Below are positions 51,371 to 55,413 of a stretch of DNA of 55,413 nt, in pieces. Within the stretch, counting starts at the first letter, position 1; the number at the start of each line of letters is the position of its first letter. Source of the stretch: Stentor coeruleus (lineage: Eukaryota; Ciliophora; Heterotrichea; Heterotrichida; Stentoridae); assembly GCA_001970955.1 (NCBI GenBank), contig MPUH01000423.1, positions 1 to 55,413 of the forward strand, given 5' to 3'. The translations under genes were made by a program, and so were the position numbers. The notes beneath the pieces were generated by a model, which was given only the letters and a program-made list of their open reading frames with translations, was not told the DNA's origin and ran no database searches.

Positions 51371-53449
51371 ATGAAATTTCACTCAGAATGGCTTCTTGAC
51401 GACCCAATTGAAGTAATGACAGACCTAGAAAAAAGTCTTCATTCCAAAGACGAAATAGAAAATCTAAGTACTAGTGAGTTTTTCACAGACATAGACAAAG
51501 CTTTATATTTAATTGACAAGGGCCAGTTATCACAAAAATTATGGGTAGTCCGAGCTATCAGTAGTTACATGCATCAGTCTGGAAGTGAACAAGTGTTGGC
51601 CGAATTGATCGTAAGCATTAATTAGGACCGCTTACCATACTGGAATGAGCCTGCCCAAGAAGAAGCTGGTAAAGCTTTCATAACAGTTTTATCATCAAAC
51701 TTCTTTCCTATAAAATACTATGAAAACCTTTTACTTCTTATCTTACAAATACTAGAAACTGAGACTTGGAGCTTACAAGAAACCTGGGGAGAAGCTTTTG
51801 CTGAGCTTGCAAAAAGGTATTGCAAAAGGTCTCAAACTGAAGCTTTTATTTTATCAGCTTTTCATCAAACAGACAATATAAGATCTATTGGTGGTTATGT
51901 CCTTTCAGCTTGTGTTGAGGCACAAATAAGAGAAAACTGTGAAGATTTATTAAGGAAAATATATTCAATGACCCAAGACCCTTCAAGTTTAGTAAGAAAA
52001 AATATGTGTAAAGCTTTGAAAAACCTAATGAAAATCTTACCTAAAAAACAAATTGAAAGTCAGGTCGTCCCAGAAACTTTAAAATTAGTTGAAGATGATT
52101 CAGCTGAGGTACTCGAAAGCGCTTTACCTTTATTTTGTGAACTAATGGACTATTGTAGTTATTCTTGTAAAGAAAATATTATAGAAATCTTAAAATACTC
52201 ATTTTTTACAGCACAAAATAATAAACTTTCACAAGTAAAACTCAAGTATTTCGGTAAAATCATGGTTAGTTTACGTCTTTGTATGGACGAAGAGTTCAGA
52301 GAAATTTGCATAAAATGGTATATCGGATTTGACAATGTCAAAGAAAACGACATTCGACCTTTAATGGCTTATAATTTCCCAGCACTTCTCTATATTATTG
52401 GTTCTATGAATGATCAGCTTTTAAGAATTTTTACTATTTTAGCTGAAGAATCAAAATGGGAAGTTAGAAAGTGTATAGCAAAACAAATAGGTGATATTTG
52501 TAAGTTAAGTGGTAATAAAGAAGGAGAGCTTTTCCAAATTGTGAATAGCTTACTTGAATGTGAGAATATAAATGAAATACTATTGGATCAGTTTTTTATT
52601 ATTGCAAAATCATTGAAAACGCATGAAAAGTTGTTAGAAATTCTTGTTAAAGAATTATGTGTAAATAATAGCAATTGGCGGAAAATGGTTGTAGTTATTA
52701 AAGAGCTTTTGAACTTTTGTTTAACTTTTGATTGTTCAAATATACATGAAAAAGTTGCATTACAGGTATTAGAATATATTAAAATAGCGAGTAAACCTGT
52801 ACAAATATATTCAGCTAAACTATTAGCGGAGATTTTATATAAAAATTTATCTAGGAGGGAAGAGTTTTTTGGTAGGGTTTTACAATTGGCCAAGTCACAG
52901 AGTTATAGTCATAGGATTGGGTTTATTGAGTTTTGTACGGCAATGTCAACAGTTTGCTCGCATAGGCTTTTTTGTAGACATTTTATGCCAAGTTTGATAG
53001 TACTGTGTAAGGATCCAATTAAAAATGTGGCTTATGCTTTTGCTACTCATTATGTGGACTTCCGATTAGCGATAACATTTGATGATTCTGAGTTGAAAAG
53101 CGAGTTTAGGAGTATATTGAATTATTATCTCGAAACTGATGATAAATTCCTCGTGCAAACCTCTTTGGCTAGTGATGAGAAGCTAGACAAACTCTATAAC
53201 GATTACTACAACTCAACAGCAGAAATCAAAGAAAATAGCAAAATCAAATACGAAACCGAAATGATAGCCAAAGAGTCCTCAGAACCTAAAACCCAAATCT
53301 TAAAACAAACCAAGCCTCGTAAATCAACCATAGCTCCACGTAACTCATCTCACAACCCAACAAAAAGACACTCCTTAGGAGAAATTGACAAAACCGAGCT
53401 TAACAAAGTCATACAAAAAGTTTCTAACAAACGAAAAGTCCTCAAATAG
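51371..53449 (+). CDS. HEAT-repeat protein (PP2A/PP4 regulatory-subunit-like)
   Basis: Two exons joined by a 15-nt intron encode 687 residues, start ATG 51371. The protein is built of antiparallel helix pairs typical of HEAT repeats (for example LWVVRAISSYMHQSGSEQVLAELI, DDSAEVLESALPLFCELMDY, KWEVRKCIAKQIGDICKLSG). The repeats resemble scaffolds such as the PP2A A subunit or PP4R1/PP4R4, though the exact family is not certain. The last 100 residues are Lys/Ser-rich and disordered, including RKSTIAP and KRHSLGE, possible phosphorylation sites. It converges on the FHA/RING-CH gene. Confidence 0.75.
51611..51625 (+). other. 15-nt intron (HEAT gene)
   Basis: Reads GTAAGCATTAATTAG, phase 0. Retention gives an immediate stop. 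Removal joins LAELI to DRLPYWNEPAQEEAG. Confidence 0.93.
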
Positions 53450-53521
53450 CAAAACCTCATCATCTTTTATATAAAATCCTGAGATAATCCAATATTTAAT
53501 ATCTTTTTTTGTTAATTAATA

Positions 53522-54646
53522 TTATAGCGATCTTTTGCCTATTTGAATATTCTCATCGTCTAATGAATTATCTAGCTCAGCACCAAGGTCAAAAGGTGAA
53601 GAATTATTTTTTAACGACATTGTTATCACAGTTCTTCCAGTCTGCACAACAACAGAATAATTATTTGGTATATGAATTTTATCTTTAGACATAACAAGTG
53701 TACCAAATTTGGAAATATTATCTTCAAGTAGAAAATTCCCATCTCTAAGTTTGATTATAGCATGACATCTTGATACTGATATATCAGAAATCCTTACATC
53801 GCTATCATGACCCCTTCCAAGTTTGACACTATTTTTGCTTGTAACACTAATTACATGAATAGCTTTATTATTGTTTCTATCGCCTGCTATATCTTCTAAT
53901 ACTAAATAAGGGGCTTCTGGTCTTTCTAAACTAAATAGATCATTTTCTCTACCTTTGTTACAGAAGGAAAATGGGTAAGTCCACTTACAAATTTCACATT
54001 CCATGGATTTCCATGAGTAGGTTATACAATTCTCTGTATTCCGAGCGACCATTCGTGAAGCTAACCACTTTTGTAAACATAACAAATGCACATGTTTCAT
54101 TGATCCTGAACATTTACAAGGACTTATAAGAGGATTATTAGGTTCTGAGTCATCATAAAGACATACTTTACAAACGCCGGTTTCCCTTTCATTTGGAATG
54201 TCACAGTCAATATCTTCACTATCTTGGGTGTTATCATTTGAACTTTTATCGTCTAAAGCTTTTAAAGAGCTGATTTTAAAAGATACTCGACCTAATTTGA
54301 TTATATCACCTTCTTTTAAAATACAGCCAGAACCGTATTGGCATTTCATTGAACGGACAACTTGCCATAATGGTTCAGAATCATGAGGTTTGATAAAAAA
54401 TTCAGACTTTTCTTGGTCTAAGGAACAGAGAATGTTGAAATTTGGCATTGATGTTAGTTCGGAAGGTATGGAAATGCTTTGGATATCAGTACCAGAACGG
54501 ATTATGCATAGAGGACTTGAGGCTTGGATAAGACGCTTGTGAACATTGTGAGATTCATAGTCGTAGAGTCCATGGGAATCTCTTGACCATGTTAAAGCTT
54601 TTATGTTGACTCTATGTAATAGATACATGCTGTTGGATTTCTTCAT
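53522..54646 (-). CDS. RING-CH (MARCH-type) protein with FHA domain
   Basis: A 374-residue protein starting at ATG 54646. Residues about 78-125 look like part of an FHA fold (ILKEGDIIKLGRVSFKI). The middle carries a complete RING-CH zinc finger, C4HC3: C159-x2-C162, C177-x-C179, H187-x2-C190 with LQKWL, C217-x2-C220 followed by W. Residues about 262-345 form a clear FHA domain (VKLGRGHDSDVRISDISVSRCHAII ... NISKFGTLV). RING-CH fingers act as E3 ligases, usually on membrane proteins, but no membrane helix is present here. The FHA would direct it to phosphothreonine targets. A soluble FHA-RING-CH-FHA layout is unusual. Confidence 0.88.
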   Translation of the reverse strand: MKKSNSMYLLHRVNIKALTWSRDSHGLYDYESHNVHKRLIQASSPLCIIRSGTDIQSISIPSELTSMPNFNILCSLDQEKSEFFIKPHDSEPLWQVVRSMKCQYGSGCILKEGDIIKLGRVSFKISSLKALDDKSSNDNTQDSEDIDCDIPNERETGVCKVCLYDDSEPNNPLISPCKCSGSMKHVHLLCLQKWLASRMVARNTENCITYSWKSMECEICKWTYPFSFCNKGRENDLFSLERPEAPYLVLEDIAGDRNNNKAIHVISVTSKNSVKLGRGHDSDVRISDISVSRCHAIIKLRDGNFLLEDNISKFGTLVMSKDKIHIPNNYSVVVQTGRTVITMSLKNNSSPFDLGAELDNSLDDENIQIGKRSL

Positions 54647-55413
54647 ATTTATTATAAATCTTAAGATTTGCCAGATTGAGTTTTTAAGTGATATGGGAAA
54701 TCTAAAGGATAAATTATAAGATAAATTATTGATGGATATTGGTAAGAGTGGATAGAAGGAAATTNATAAATCTTAAGATTTGCCAGATTGAGTTTTTAAG
54801 TGATATGGGAAATCTAAAGGATAAATTATTGATGGGTATGGGTAAGAGTGGATAGAAGGAAAGGATTTAATGAAAAATTTTGTAAGGATTTCTAGGTTTG
54901 ATAATGAAGATAATGGATTTTTTCGTTTTGGAGGATTTGAAGAGTTTGATTGGAGGATTTTTTGGGTTATGTTCGGAAAATGTAAATTTTGCGTTTTAAA
55001 GAAGAGTTAAGTTGCTAAATATTTTCAATCATCCTTTAATATCTAATCAAACTATGAAAATATATTTAATTCTATAATTCAACATATAATTTTTGTATAC
55101 TTATCATCTTGAAAATTTCTGATATAAAAATTGCTTGACTTAATTTATTAAGTTGTTATGAATAAGTATTCTGATTGAGATCAGTAAATTATTGATTTTT
55201 TTGGTTTCGACCTGAGATAGTTTTTTATGGAATTATGAAGTTTTAACATATATGATTGTGTTAATAAATGCATATTGTTAAAGCTGCTAATAAGTTATTT
55301 TAATAAGAATTTACAAATTATAAATTAACACAAATTTAAATAAAACTACAAAATAACTCATTTAAGCACCAAAAAATATAAGAGAAAAGAGCAATAAAAT
55401 CAAAAGAAAGGTA
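54647..55413. other. Gene-free right end
   Basis: AT-rich spacer holding one duplicated overlap. No gene and no telomere repeat at the right edge. Confidence 0.5.
54654..54870. repeat. Duplicated contig overlap around N at 54765
   Basis: The segment beginning at 54654 recurs from 54766 with a 12-bp indel (one copy has an extra ATAAATTATAAG-like unit) and small substitutions. Confidence 0.85.

Noticed and set aside
3869-54870. The N-flanked duplicates as genuine tandem repeats or mobile-element target sites
   Set aside because: Their lengths vary, each is tied to a single N, and collapsing them repairs two genes exactly.
1-55413. Assignment to Blepharisma, which shares the telomere repeat and 15-nt introns
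   Set aside because: Blepharisma reads TGA as Trp. Here long genes contain no internal TGA, Trp is TGG throughout, and the FYVE-like gene ends sensibly at TGA after a CaaX box.
1-55413. CRISPR arrays, prophage, insertion sequences or bacterial-style operons
   Set aside because: None seen; the gene set, introns and telomere are eukaryotic. Close same-strand spacing alone does not indicate an operon.

Overview
This window looks like the end of a macronuclear chromosome (or scaffold) of a heterotrich ciliate, most probably Stentor. Four features support this. The left edge reads CCCTAACA-CCCTAA, the telomere repeat known from Stentor and Blepharisma. The genome is AT-rich with closely packed genes. 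Genes are interrupted by 15-nt (once 16-nt) introns, all GT...AG and all with an A six bases from the 3' end. The long reading frames use the standard code, with TAA, TAG and TGA all serving as stops, which argues against Blepharisma (UGA = Trp) and against Condylostoma-type codes. I find 31 protein genes, nine introns in seven of them, a degenerate tRNA-Leu and several eroded gene relics.

Layout. 1-3.2 kb: telomere, T-rich subtelomere and decayed gene relics (leucine-rich-repeat-like and caspase-like fragments). 3.2-9.7 kb: FHA protein, Mms2/UEV-type E2 variant, RING-finger protein, MORN protein and a full-length USP7-type deubiquitinase, packed with 16-24 bp gaps in places. 11.4-16.6 kb: an E2F transcription factor, a tRNA-Leu relic and a TPR protein. 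18.8-20.8 kb: adenosylhomocysteinase and a two-helix membrane protein. 22.2-29.5 kb: an N-myristoylation-type MORN protein, an ABHD17-type depalmitoylase-like hydrolase, a small unknown protein, a DUF789 protein, an atypical TGH-motif MAP kinase, and a divergent pair of coiled-coil proteins with cysteine-rich CaaX-like tails. 30-37 kb: a DUF229 sulfatase-like secreted protein, a DHHC palmitoyltransferase, the ribosome export adaptor NMD3 and a small coiled-coil protein. 37.3-41.1 kb: an F-BAR + TBC RabGAP, a divergent Rab GTPase whose stop abuts the RabGAP stop, and ARL3. 42-47.7 kb: a CaaX-like unknown, a Pumilio protein, UNC119 and a C2 protein. 48.3-54.6 kb: a tiny ATP6AP2-like membrane protein, a DENN RabGEF-like protein, a HEAT-repeat protein and an FHA/RING-CH protein.

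Working together. Many genes concern membrane anchoring and membrane traffic. ARL3 is the GTPase that unloads lipidated cargo from UNC119. The window also has a candidate myristoylated/palmitoylated MORN protein, three candidate prenylated proteins, a palmitoyltransferase, a depalmitoylase-type hydrolase, a Rab, a RabGAP and a DENN-type GEF. Physical closeness does not prove co-regulation. A second theme at the left end is ubiquitin signalling (UEV, RING, USP7, with FHA nearby).

Assembly caveat. Eight single Ns each sit between two near-identical copies of the flanking sequence (30-172 bp, some with SNPs). These are almost certainly unmerged contig overlaps. Two of them break genes (FHA and DUF229) that read through when the duplicate is collapsed.
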